A stretch of DNA of 64,000 nt from C7867-006 sp964453075 (lineage in GTDB: Bacteria > Patescibacteriota > Minisyncoccia > Phycocordibacterales > DATDWN01), in the NCBI GenBank assembly GCA_964453075.1, contig CAYVNM010000003.1:17059-81058 (forward strand), in the 5' to 3' direction. Numbering within the stretch: the first letter of the stretch is position 1; each line of letters starts with the position of its first letter. Below, piece after piece: positions 32,289 through 40,527 of the stretch. The notes below the pieces were generated by a model. That model was not told the DNA's origin. It made no database searches and saw only the letters and a list, made by a program, of their open reading frames with translations. Position numbers and translations under genes: made by a program.

Positions 32289-32460
32289 AGAACGTCCACC
32301 GGCCGGAGGCTGTCGAGCCGAGGCGGGCTCGCGCAAGTTTTCAGTAGAAAATTATGCGTGAGTTGATGTGAAATAAGCAACATCAACGGACCTCGAGCTT
32401 TTTTTAGTCAAAATGCGAAAGGTGTACTGCTCCTGTAAGGAGTTGATGTAAAATAGATAA
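32274..32460 (+). repeat. Threefold repeat of the rplK 3' end with hairpins
   Basis: GTGGACGT (32274-32281) pairs with ACGTCCAC (32292-32299) around the rplK stop. A diverged copy follows: GTTGATGT (32362-32369) with ACATCAAC (32380-32387) around a similar GAAATAAGCA-like loop. A third, degenerate copy near 32440 has lost its second arm. The spacer otherwise has no gene. Confidence 0.7.
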
Positions 32461-32480
32461 AGTAAATCAAAATTTAAAAC

Positions 32481-32513
32481 AAAAAAAGATACTTTAGTAA
32501 AGTATCTTTTTTT
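32481..32513. terminator. Bidirectional-type terminator after the rplK spacer
   Basis: AAAAAAAGATACTT, loop TAGT, AAGTATCTTTTTTT. Confidence 0.85.
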
Positions 32514-32575
32514 GTTTATTGTGATACTACTAAACCAGAAGTTCTTCTCACGTATTCCAAAAAAGGAGGGCAGAA

Positions 32576-33196
32576 ATGCCTACATTGAAGACAATTCTCG
32601 AGGCAAGACACAAGGTCCAAGACAAGTACATCCAGAGTTATGAAGATTTGGGAGCGGTTGTTCGGCTCCTGAAAGAGAGTGGTTTTAGGATCACTCTCAC
32701 TCAGGGTGTCTACGACATGTTCCATGTCGGTCACGGTAGGTACTTGGCAGAAGCGAGTAGCTGTGGTGATGTTCTTATCGTTGGTGTCGACTCAGATGAG
32801 CTGACTCGGTCCATGAAGGGTCCAGATCGACCGTTCGACACTTTCGACCAGAGGATCGAAGTGTTGGCAATGCTGTCTTTTGTTCACATCATTGCAAGAC
32901 GTGACGAGGGTCAGCACATGTACGATCTTATCAAGTTGGTTCGGCCTGACGTTCTGGTTATGTCAAAAACGACTAGGTCGTTCACGGACCAGGACAGCGA
33001 GGCTCTGCAGGAGTTCTGTGGAGAAATCAAGCACTTGGAAGCCAAGGCGGCAACCTCCACCACAGCGAAGCTTCGTCGCCTGAAGATTGACGGAGCAAGG
33101 GAGCTGGCAGATAAGGTTAAGGGGAAACTCGAAATCTTTTCTGCCGAAATCGTGGATCTCATGCAGGAGTCACTCAAAGGAGAAGGGGATGAGTAG
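32576..33196 (+). CDS. GC-rich cytidylyltransferase-like nucleotidyltransferase
   Basis: 206 residues. ATG follows AAGGAGGG by six bases. The nucleotidyltransferase fold is clear: TQGVYDMFHVGHGRYLAEAS contains the HxGH motif (HVGH), then DVLIVGVDSDELTR and KGPDRPFDTFDQRIEVLAML, as in RfaE-C/GlyC-dCTP-type enzymes. The C-terminal ~70 residues are helical and charged. It overlaps the deaminase gene by eight bases. The substrate is unknown; pairing with a deaminase suggests nucleotide chemistry. Confidence 0.82.
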   Translation: MPTLKTILEARHKVQDKYIQSYEDLGAVVRLLKESGFRITLTQGVYDMFHVGHGRYLAEASSCGDVLIVGVDSDELTRSMKGPDRPFDTFDQRIEVLAMLSFVHIIARRDEGQHMYDLIKLVRPDVLVMSKTTRSFTDQDSEALQEFCGEIKHLEAKAATSTTAKLRRLKIDGARELADKVKGKLEIFSAEIVDLMQESLKGEGDE

Positions 33197-34037
33197 TAGT
33201 CTCATCGCGTACATTCCAACTTTGAACCAGAGACACATCGACTGGTTCAAGGTGAGGAAGCCAGGGGATCTATACCTCATCTCGCAAGAGATGGCGGAGA
33301 GTCTGCTGCCTAGACTGTCTCGTAACATGTCCGCTTTGCCGACAGAGATGGTCCAACAGTTCGTTCGAGAAACAAAACTCGTTCGAAACGTCGGCATCTT
33401 TGATCCAGAGATGCGCTCATTGTCTTGGAGTCCGTGGGTTTTGCCGGATGAAGACGTGTCGCATCTTCTGTCGGAAAAGTACCTTCGTCCTAATCATGTG
33501 AAGGTTGAGTACGACATGATTTGGGCCAGGTGGGACATGAAGGCTGTGGAGAGTAAGCAGCCGATTATCTCTGGTGTATCGATCAGTTCCTCAGATTTGG
33601 ACAAATGGAGGATGAAGTGGGCAACCGCGGAGTCCGCAAAGAGTCCAGATTGGTGGCGTCAGATCGGAGCTGTTGTGGTTGGTGCTGGAGGTGAAACTCT
33701 GGCAATAGCGCACAACACACACCTGCCGAACGAGTACGAGACTTACGTGTTTGGTGATCCGCGGCTCAACGTGGATGCTGGACAGAAGGGGAAGTATTGT
33801 GCACTGCATGCTGAGCGAGCAGTTATTGCTTTGTGTGCGAGACGAGGGCTACCTCTTCAGGGGTCATCTCTCTACGTGACTACGTTTCCCTGTGAAGACT
33901 GCGCTCGCGAGATTGTTTTCGCGGGTGTGACGCAAGTGTTCTTTCGTGATGGATACTCTGTTTTGAACGCGCAGGAAGTTTTGCGTTCAAATGGAGTGGA
34001 GATCATCCAAGTAGTACAAAACCCCGAGTCCGCGTAA
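33189..34037 (+). CDS. GC-rich dCMP/cytidine-deaminase-family protein with extra N-terminal domain
   Basis: 282 residues from the ATG at 33189 (GGAGAAGGGG site inside the previous gene). The C-terminal ~150 residues are a zinc deaminase: CALHAERAVIALCARRGLPL (HAE) and TTFPCEDCAREIVFAGVTQV (PCxxC), as in dCMP deaminase/ComEB. Residues 1-~130 (IAYIPTLNQRHIDWFKVRKP...) are a separate domain I cannot name with certainty. If it acts on dCMP it supplies dUMP to ThyA. The last codons form one arm of the shared terminator. Confidence 0.8.
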   Translation: MSSSLIAYIPTLNQRHIDWFKVRKPGDLYLISQEMAESLLPRLSRNMSALPTEMVQQFVRETKLVRNVGIFDPEMRSLSWSPWVLPDEDVSHLLSEKYLRPNHVKVEYDMIWARWDMKAVESKQPIISGVSISSSDLDKWRMKWATAESAKSPDWWRQIGAVVVGAGGETLAIAHNTHLPNEYETYVFGDPRLNVDAGQKGKYCALHAERAVIALCARRGLPLQGSSLYVTTFPCEDCAREIVFAGVTQVFFRDGYSVLNAQEVLRSNGVEIIQVVQNPESA

Positions 34038-34053
34038 GCGGGCCCGGGGTTTA
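34021..34053. terminator. Bidirectional terminator overlapping the deaminase stop
   Basis: AAACCCCG/CGGGGTTT with inner CCGC/GCGG; the stop codon TAA lies in the loop. It serves the deaminase (+) and HIT (-) genes, which converge here. Confidence 0.85.
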
Positions 34054-34063
34054 ATCGTTCACT

Positions 34064-34507
34064 CTACTTTTTCTTGTAGCCGAGAGTGACCATGAGCCAC
34101 TCTGTGTTCTCTGTCTTTCTCTCGCCGACAAGAAAGTGAAAGTGTAGGTGATCCAGGGTGGCTCCTGTTAAGGCCATATCACCAGATCTTGCAAAGACAG
34201 AGAAACCCTTGACATCGAGCTCTTTTTCAAGCCAACCGATTGCGTCAAAGAGGTTCAACTGGTCATCTGGCGATAGATCGGTCAGTCTGGTAATGTGAGA
34301 CGTTGGTACGATGAGGTAGTGATGGGTACTACCATGATAGGGAAAATCATTCGCTACAATGAACCATTTCTGGTTCCTGTAGGTGACCGGGGCTGTGTGT
34401 TTCTTGGTTATGTCTCCACAGAAGTGACACTCACCTTTCTTTTCCAACTCTTTCATTCTGCGGAGCTGCTCAATGTGCCGAGCATTGTCCATTTTCATTT
34501 TTGCCAC
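34064..34507 (-). CDS. GC-rich HIT-family hydrolase-like protein
   Basis: 147 residues. GTG start at 34507 with GGAGG seven bases upstream. Residues ~25-32 contain CHFC. The HIT motif appears as DHLHFHFLVG (His-x-His-x-His), and HHYLIVPTSHITRL precedes it. HIT proteins hydrolyse or transfer nucleoside monophosphates. It lies downstream of thyA on the same strand, with a terminator between. Confidence 0.85.
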   Translation of the reverse strand: MAKMKMDNARHIEQLRRMKELEKKGECHFCGDITKKHTAPVTYRNQKWFIVANDFPYHGSTHHYLIVPTSHITRLTDLSPDDQLNLFDAIGWLEKELDVKGFSVFARSGDMALTGATLDHLHFHFLVGERKTENTEWLMVTLGYKKK

Positions 34508-34542
34508 AGGTTTTCCTCCAGAATCATTTTTACCATTTTACA

Positions 34543-34584
34543 CAAAAAAAACAAGCCACCTCCCACGAATGGGTGCGACTTGTT
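34543..34584 (-). terminator. thyA terminator
   Basis: On the minus strand AACAAG...CACC and GGTG...CTTGTT form a hairpin followed by a run of T. Confidence 0.75.
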
Positions 34585-34607
34585 TAAGAAAACAAAAGAA
34601 CGGTTGC

Positions 34608-35516
34608 TTAGGTTGTGACCGGGATCCCCACAACCCCTGGATGAGGATTGTAGTCACTAATTTCAAAGTGCTCCGGCCTGAACTCGAAGAGGTCAGTGAT
34701 CTTTCTGCCTTCTCTGGTCAGGTGAAGACTAGGGAACACCCTCGGCTCCCTCTTGAGCATATCCCACATTGGATCTACCTGATCCTCGTACACCTGCGCG
34801 TCGTGTGTCGCGTGGATGTACATATGGGGTTCGTTTCCAGTGACGTGAGCGATCATGATCGTGAGCGCTGCGTACTGAATGATGTTCGACGGAACGCCGA
34901 TGGGGAAGTCCGCTGAGCGCTGATCCATGCGAAGGGTCAACTTACCATTGATCACGGTGATCTGGATCCATCCATGACAAGGCGCGACCACGACCTGTCT
35001 TTGCAAGCCACTGTGCCCTAGTGCGTACTGCGGAATCCATGGACTAATAACATGGGTTCTGATGGACGGGTATTCCTTCATCTGTTTAACCAGGTGTTCG
35101 AACTGGTTAAACGATCCACCGTCAATCATGGGGAAGTCGTGGAAGGCGGCTCCATAGGAGCCTGGCCCGAGGTCTCCTGGCGGGAGACCAAATTGTGCGC
35201 ATTTCTCAGGGGTAGCCCACTGCTTGCCCCACCAATCGCACCCCCACTTGGCTAGTTCCTCTCCGGTGCGGGCACCGTTGATGAAGGCCAGGAGTTCTGC
35301 GATGGGTTTTCTCCAGAACCCGATTTTCCGTTCAGTGATGATCGGAAAACCGTTGGCTAAGAGAAAGAACATAGGGGACAGAGTGAGGAGAGTGTAGGTA
35401 CCCATGGTTTGAAATGGGTTCTTGGTGTATTCTCCGTTCTCCAAGATTTTTCCAAGACTTTCCCTGTATTGGGTGTCCGGGGTGCGTTCACTCACAGGCA
35501 GGTATTTTGGTTCCAT
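34608..35516 (-). CDS. thyA: Thymidylate synthase ThyA (GC-rich)
   Basis: 302 residues from the ATG at 35516, with GAGGAAGAG just upstream; the frame extends further but through dfrA. QTMGTYTLLTLSPMFFL opens the fold, VVVAPCHGWIQ holds the catalytic Cys, MDQRSADFPIGVPSNIIQYA is the phosphate/folate block and SDYNPHP the C-terminal part. It methylates dUMP to dTMP with methylene-THF, producing DHF that DfrA reduces. Eleven bases downstream of dfrA. Codon use is GC-rich. Confidence 0.94.
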   Translation of the reverse strand: MEPKYLPVSERTPDTQYRESLGKILENGEYTKNPFQTMGTYTLLTLSPMFFLLANGFPIITERKIGFWRKPIAELLAFINGARTGEELAKWGCDWWGKQWATPEKCAQFGLPPGDLGPGSYGAAFHDFPMIDGGSFNQFEHLVKQMKEYPSIRTHVISPWIPQYALGHSGLQRQVVVAPCHGWIQITVINGKLTLRMDQRSADFPIGVPSNIIQYAALTIMIAHVTGNEPHMYIHATHDAQVYEDQVDPMWDMLKREPRVFPSLHLTREGRKITDLFEFRPEHFEISDYNPHPGVVGIPVTT

Positions 35517-35527
35517 TACTCTTCCTC

Positions 35528-36022
35528 TCAAAGAGCTCTTGTGAATTCGTGAATCGAGAAGGAGTATTGATTCTTCTCGTCCGCTTCGTGGTGTGCGATC
35601 ACGCACTCTTTCCACCCATCACCAATATTCGGGAAGAAAGCGTTCCCACTTTCTATGGTGACGTCGACTTTTGTTACAAGTAAACGTCGGGTGTGTGGCA
35701 GGAACAGTTTATATATCTCTGCCCCTCCAATTATGACAACCTCCCAAGCGATTGATGTTTGCAGAACCTCTTCCATGGAATGCATCACAATACATCCCGG
35801 GGCTTCAAAATTCATGTCTCTAGTCAGGACGATGTTTGCTCGGCCAGGTAGAGGCTTGAATTTTGTGGGTAGGGAGTCATATGTCTTTCGACCCATGACT
35901 ACTGCTTTTCCCATGGTGCTATCCGCGAAGTGTTTCATGTCGGCAGACAGACGCCAAGGTATTTTGCCGTTTTTCCCTATCACACCTTTCTCGTCGGTTG
36001 CGACAATCATCACTATTTTCAT
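35528..36022 (-). CDS. folA: Dihydrofolate reductase (GC-rich)
   Basis: 164 residues, normal DHFR length. IVATDEKGVIGKNGKIPWRL, VVMGRKTYDSLP, NIVLTRD and VVIIGGAEIYKLFLP are the NADPH and folate motifs; the active acid is in the DMKHF helix region. Promoter TTGACC-17-TAATAT at 36074-36046 and a GGAG site. With thyA it forms a two-gene GC-rich operon for dTMP synthesis. Confidence 0.95.
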   Translation of the reverse strand: MKIVMIVATDEKGVIGKNGKIPWRLSADMKHFADSTMGKAVVMGRKTYDSLPTKFKPLPGRANIVLTRDMNFEAPGCIVMHSMEEVLQTSIAWEVVIIGGAEIYKLFLPHTRRLLVTKVDVTIESGNAFFPNIGDGWKECVIAHHEADEKNQYSFSIHEFTRAL

Positions 36023-36045
36023 CAGAGGTCTCCATTTCTAAGGCG

Positions 36046-36083
36046 ATATTAACCTTTATAAACAGTGTGGTCAATGCTATGAT
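36046..36083. promoter_or_regulatory. Divergent promoters of folA-thyA (-) and glyA (+)
   Basis: Minus strand: TTGACC (36074-36069), 17 bases, TAATAT (36051-36046). Plus strand: TGC-TATGAT (36075-36083), ten bases before the glyA ATG. The -35 box of folA touches the extended -10 box of glyA. Confidence 0.7.
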
Positions 36084-36093
36084 GCAGAAACAA

Positions 36094-37272
36094 ATGAAAG
36101 ATAAACAAATTGAAAAATTAATAGTAAGTGAGAAAAAAAGACAAAAAGGGGTTATAAACCTTATCGCCTCTGAAAACTATGTTTCAGAAGATGTTATGAA
36201 GGCCCTGGGTTCGGAGTTAACTAACAAATATGCAGAAGGATATTCAGCGGCTCGGTATTATGGGGGAAATGAATTTGTGGATAAAATAGAGAATCTTTGT
36301 AAAGAAAGAGCGTTGAAACTTTTTGGTTTAACCTCTAACAAATGGCACGTAAATGTCCAAGCGCTTTCTGGCTCTCCGGCAAATGTTGCGGTGTACTTAG
36401 GGCTCGTTCCAGTCAGCGGAAAAATTATGGGAATGAATCTGCAAGATGGGGGACACTTAACTCATGGGTACAAAGTCTCAATCACAGGTAAAGTTTGGCA
36501 ACAAGTTCCTTTTGGAGTTGATAGTAAAACCGAAACTATTGATTATGTAGAGATAAAAAAATTAGCAGAAAAAGAAAAACCAAATATTATTGTTGCTGGA
36601 TTTACTGCCTATCCAAGAATAGTTGATTTCAAAAAATTTAGAGATATAGCAGATAGTGTGGGGGCGTATCTCATGGTTGATATGTCGCATTTCGCAGGAC
36701 TGGTTGCTGGTGGTGTTTATCCTACACCCTTTAAATATGCTGATGTGGTTACTACGACTACACACAAAACTTTGCGTGGTCCACGTTCGGCAATGATTTT
36801 CTCAAAAATTGATGATAGAGAAATTTACAAAAAGATAGATAAAGCAGTTTTCCCTGGACTACAAGGAGGTCCGCACCTAAACCAAATTGCTGCTATAGCG
36901 GTAACGCTAAAAGAGGCAGATACTCCAGCTTTCAAAAAATATGCAGGTCAGATATTGAAAAATGCAAAAGCATTGTCGGATGAATTACAAAAACTTGGTT
37001 GGAGAATTGTTTCTGGAGGTACAGACAGTCATTTGATTTTGATGGATACTTGGATGGACGGGAAGGGAATTGGAGGCAAGGAAGCTGGAGATAGACTGGA
37101 AGCGGGTGGAATAATAGTTAATAAAAACACAATACCTGGAGACACTAGATCCCCAATGGATCCATCAGGAATCAGACTCGGCACAGCTGCTGAAACTACC
37201 AGAGGCAAAAAAGAAAAAGACTTTGTAAAAATCGCCCAAAAAATAGATAAAATTTTAAAGGTAAGTAAGTAA
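36094..37272 (+). CDS. glyA: Serine hydroxymethyltransferase
   Basis: 392 residues from the ATG at 36094, chosen by the -10 box at 36078. LIASENYVSEDV, YAEGYSAARYYGG, the PLP lysine block VVTTTTHKTLRGPRSAMI and GTDSHLILMD are canonical. It moves the serine C1 unit to THF, giving the methylene-THF used by ThyA and FolD. AT-rich core codon use, unlike the adjoining folA-thyA. Confidence 0.96.
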   Translation: MKDKQIEKLIVSEKKRQKGVINLIASENYVSEDVMKALGSELTNKYAEGYSAARYYGGNEFVDKIENLCKERALKLFGLTSNKWHVNVQALSGSPANVAVYLGLVPVSGKIMGMNLQDGGHLTHGYKVSITGKVWQQVPFGVDSKTETIDYVEIKKLAEKEKPNIIVAGFTAYPRIVDFKKFRDIADSVGAYLMVDMSHFAGLVAGGVYPTPFKYADVVTTTTHKTLRGPRSAMIFSKIDDREIYKKIDKAVFPGLQGGPHLNQIAAIAVTLKEADTPAFKKYAGQILKNAKALSDELQKLGWRIVSGGTDSHLILMDTWMDGKGIGGKEAGDRLEAGGIIVNKNTIPGDTRSPMDPSGIRLGTAAETTRGKKEKDFVKIAQKIDKILKVSK

Positions 37273-37313
37273 ACCTTCTTCAAAAAACCAGGGGTGAGTG
37301 GTATGATTGGTCT

Positions 37314-37736
37314 ATGGAACTAAAAGTAAAAAAACTAAGTCCTGATGCTGTACTGCCTAGCTACGCACATTCTTTTGATGCTGGGATGGATATGTACTGC
37401 AATGAAACCGTGACTCTCTTGCCCGGACAAATTTCTAAGATAAAAAGTGGTATCTCAATAGAAATACCAGATGGTTTCGTTGGACTTTGTTGGGACAAGA
37501 GTGGCTTATCTATGAATCATGGAATAAAAATGTTGGGTGGAGTTATTGACTCTGGTTACAGAGGGGAGATAACATACGGTGCTATTAATTTAGGAAAGGA
37601 GCCTTATACATTTGAAAAAGGTCACAAAGTTTTACAGATGCTTATACAAAAAGTTGAAAAAGTGGATGTGGTAGAAGTAGAGGAACTTTCTGGCTCAGAT
37701 CGGGGAGAAAAAGGTTTTGGAAGTACAGGAAAGTAA
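37314..37736 (+). CDS. dut: dUTPase
   Basis: 140 residues with all five trimeric dUTPase motifs: SFDAGMDMY, WDKSGLS, GGVIDSGYRGEI, GHKVLQMLIQK and DRGEKGFGSTGK. It makes dUMP for ThyA and keeps uracil out of DNA. TGG-TATGAT (37299-37307) six bases before the ATG: leaderless. 41 bases after glyA. Confidence 0.96.
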   Translation: MELKVKKLSPDAVLPSYAHSFDAGMDMYCNETVTLLPGQISKIKSGISIEIPDGFVGLCWDKSGLSMNHGIKMLGGVIDSGYRGEITYGAINLGKEPYTFEKGHKVLQMLIQKVEKVDVVEVEELSGSDRGEKGFGSTGK

Positions 37737-37788
37737 GGTAATTTTTACATGTTTATAAATATACGGTTTGTGCTATTATGATTTTCAT

Positions 37789-39474
37789 ATGACTTTGCAC
37801 GACACAGTAAAAAAATGGCTTAAAGACTCTCTCTCTGTAGAGGCAGATTTTGTTTTGGAATATCCTTCAGACTTAAGTCACGGTGATTTTGCTACAAACG
37901 TTGCCATGGTTATGGCTCAAAAAGAGAAAACCAATCCCAGAGATTTGGCAGAGAAGTACGTTCTTATCTTGCAAAAAAATAAAATAGACGAAGTCTCGGG
38001 AGTAGAAATGGCCGGACCGGGTTTTATAAACATAAATATTGATTCAAAAGTTTTTTCTTCCTCCATAGACAAGATAAACAAAGCTGGAGATACGTTCGGA
38101 GAAAACAAACATTATACAGGTTCAAGATTTTTAATAGAACATACTCAACCAAATCCTTTTAAGGAATTTCATATTGGTCACATGATGAACAATGTCATTG
38201 GGGAATCTGTCGCTAGACTTATTGAAAATCAAGGAAATGAAGTTGTTAGAGCTTCTTATCATGGAGATGTTGGTTTGCATGTGGCCAAAGCTATTTGGGG
38301 CATTATAAATCTTGGGATTGGTACAAATGTAGATGTTAAGACATTAGGACAAGCCTATTCTCTTGGTGCCAAAATGTACGAGAGTGATGAATTAGTCAAA
38401 GCAGAAATTATAGAAATAAACAAAAAGGTTTATGATGGATCAGATGATGAGATAAATAATTTATATAAAACTGGAAGACAGGTTTCGTTGGATTATTTTG
38501 AAAAAATGTACGAGCGTTTAGGTAATAAATTTGATTTTCATTTTTATGAAAGCGAATCAGCTCCTGTTGGAAAAAAAATAGTAGAAGAGTTTTTGGACAA
38601 GGGTGTTTTTGAAAAAAGTGAAGGGGCTGTTATATTTCCAGGTGAAAAATTTGGTCTACACACTAGGGTTTTTCTCAATTCTGATGGCTTACCGACATAT
38701 GAGGCAAAAGAGATCGGCTTGATGCAAATAAAGAGAGATAAATGTTATCCGTTTAATTTATCCATTACTGTTACAGCAAATGAGCAGGATGCATTCTTCA
38801 AAGTTACAGAAAAAGCGTTAGAGCAAGTTTTTCCAGATTTGTCCGGAAAAGTTTTTCACCTATCGCACGGCATGCTCAAGTTGCCTTCTGGCAAAATGTC
38901 CTCTAGAACTGGCGACATTTTGACAGCGGAATGGATTATAAATAGCTTAAAAAATGGAGCAAAAGAAAAAATTAAGGAACCTCTAATGTCGGATGAGGAA
39001 AAGGATCTGGTGGGAGAGATTGTCGCTTTAGGGGCTTTGAAGTTTTCTATTTTAAGACAGGCTATAGGAGGTGATATTGTTTTTGATATAAACAAAGCCC
39101 TCTCTCTTGAGGGTGATTCTGGTCCATATTTACAATATGCTACTGTAAGAGCTGGGGCGGTTTTGAGAAAAGCTAAAGAAGTTGTAAACATTTCCTCTGT
39201 GGAGCCAGTTGGATGGCAGACTACTTTAATTGAAAAACTTCTTGAGAGATTTCCTTCTGTTTTAGAAAGATCTGCGGTGGAATACGCTCCACATTATTTG
39301 GTCACATATCTAACCAATCTTGCTTCTGAATTTAATTCTTTTTATGCAAAAGAAAAGATAATTGATTCAGAAAATAAAAACTCATCATATAGACTGGCAA
39401 TAGTTAGAGCTTTTGTTTCTGTTATGACATCAGGATTGCACTTATTAGGCATTTCTGTTCCAGACAGAATGTAG
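37789..39474 (+). CDS. argS: Arginyl-tRNA synthetase
   Basis: 561 residues from the ATG at 37789 (MTLHDTVKKW); the seven extra upstream codons overlap the -10 box. N-terminal Arg-S domain (DLSHGDFATNVAMVMAQ), HIGH-type motif FKEFHIGHMMN, and the C-terminal DALR anticodon domain (LEGDSGPYLQYATVRAGAVL onwards). No KMSKS, replaced by KLPSGKMSSRTG as usual in this enzyme. Confidence 0.95.
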   Translation: MTLHDTVKKWLKDSLSVEADFVLEYPSDLSHGDFATNVAMVMAQKEKTNPRDLAEKYVLILQKNKIDEVSGVEMAGPGFININIDSKVFSSSIDKINKAGDTFGENKHYTGSRFLIEHTQPNPFKEFHIGHMMNNVIGESVARLIENQGNEVVRASYHGDVGLHVAKAIWGIINLGIGTNVDVKTLGQAYSLGAKMYESDELVKAEIIEINKKVYDGSDDEINNLYKTGRQVSLDYFEKMYERLGNKFDFHFYESESAPVGKKIVEEFLDKGVFEKSEGAVIFPGEKFGLHTRVFLNSDGLPTYEAKEIGLMQIKRDKCYPFNLSITVTANEQDAFFKVTEKALEQVFPDLSGKVFHLSHGMLKLPSGKMSSRTGDILTAEWIINSLKNGAKEKIKEPLMSDEEKDLVGEIVALGALKFSILRQAIGGDIVFDINKALSLEGDSGPYLQYATVRAGAVLRKAKEVVNISSVEPVGWQTTLIEKLLERFPSVLERSAVEYAPHYLVTYLTNLASEFNSFYAKEKIIDSENKNSSYRLAIVRAFVSVMTSGLHLLGISVPDRM

Positions 39475-39600
39475 TATTCTAAAGTGTCAAAGATTCCCTT
39501 TGACATTATAATAAAAAACCACCCGGGGTATTTTTGTGCTCTGAAGTTGCTTTTTTGCTGGGGGGGGTAAAATTAGGTTATTAATATCTAATTTAAAAAC

Positions 39601-40413
39601 ATGAGTGAAGAAGGATACAAACCAAGTGCCGAAGAAGTAGCTGCCAATCAAAAATCCAGAACATTATCTGATGCTGAATTAATAAAATTTGGTGCAGAGT
39701 ATGTTCCAAATGAAGATGGTAACAATCCCAGATTAGAGGTTACTAGTGATCAATGGAAAAACAGAGAATATGAAATGAATTCAGAAAATGAACCTAAGCG
39801 CCAAGAAATAATTAAAAGAAATGAAAAAATTGATTTTCAGTCACTTGTTCAATCTACTCCAGAGCTAAAAGATAAAATAGATTGTATTGATATAGAAAAA
39901 GAAAACAAAAATTTTTTAATTAGACTTAAAGACTTTCCAACTATTGGAATTATAGTTTCGGAAGTTGATCATGGAGGAGATCAAACCAGGTTGCATTTCA
40001 ATTATGTTGATGAAAATGCACCAATGAGGACTGTATATAAGGAGGTTGTTTCACCGGTTCCGGGAGATTTGATAAGGAATAAGGACGGATCCTCCATTCT
40101 AAGAAGTTTTCAAGATAATTCAAAAAACGATGAATATTTTAGAAAAGCAACAGAGATTGTGGGGGTTTTGGAAAAAATTTGTGCTGAAAATGGTATCACT
40201 ACTCTTGCAATTCGCCAGGGTAATGCTTGGGAGGATTGGAAATTACCTAAGCCGCATGGCATAGAAATTGTAGATGCGAGGTATGAAGATGTTTTCACTG
40301 ATACACTAGGAATGCCAGATTACGTATATGATGATTTAGGGGGTAGTTCTGAAAGATTCGGATATGATGCAAAAAAACCATATCCGACTTTTGATTGGCA
40401 TCGAGAAAATTAA
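39601..40413 (+). CDS. Hypothetical acidic soluble protein
   Basis: 270 residues, no signal peptide or span. N-terminal ~90 residues are charged and probably flexible; residues ~100-235 look like a mixed alpha/beta domain (FLIRLKDFPTIGIIVSEVDH, ICAENGITTLAIRQGNAWED). I recognise no family. AT-rich core codon use. Between argS and ileS with its own terminator. Confidence 0.65.
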   Translation: MSEEGYKPSAEEVAANQKSRTLSDAELIKFGAEYVPNEDGNNPRLEVTSDQWKNREYEMNSENEPKRQEIIKRNEKIDFQSLVQSTPELKDKIDCIDIEKENKNFLIRLKDFPTIGIIVSEVDHGGDQTRLHFNYVDENAPMRTVYKEVVSPVPGDLIRNKDGSSILRSFQDNSKNDEYFRKATEIVGVLEKICAENGITTLAIRQGNAWEDWKLPKPHGIEIVDARYEDVFTDTLGMPDYVYDDLGGSSERFGYDAKKPYPTFDWHREN

Positions 40414-40443
40414 ATGATTGGATTGGGGGTGAGGATAATCATA

Positions 40444-40473
40444 AACCCGTCAACCTGCCAGGTTGACGGGTTT
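40444..40473 (+). terminator. Terminator of the 270-residue gene
   Basis: AACCCGTCAACCT, loop GCC, AGGTTGACGGGTT and a short T tract. Confidence 0.85.
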
Positions 40474-40527
40474 CTCCGTATCTATAAATGTTTTTGAAAA
40501 AAGCCGTGAAAGTGCTAGTATATTCCT

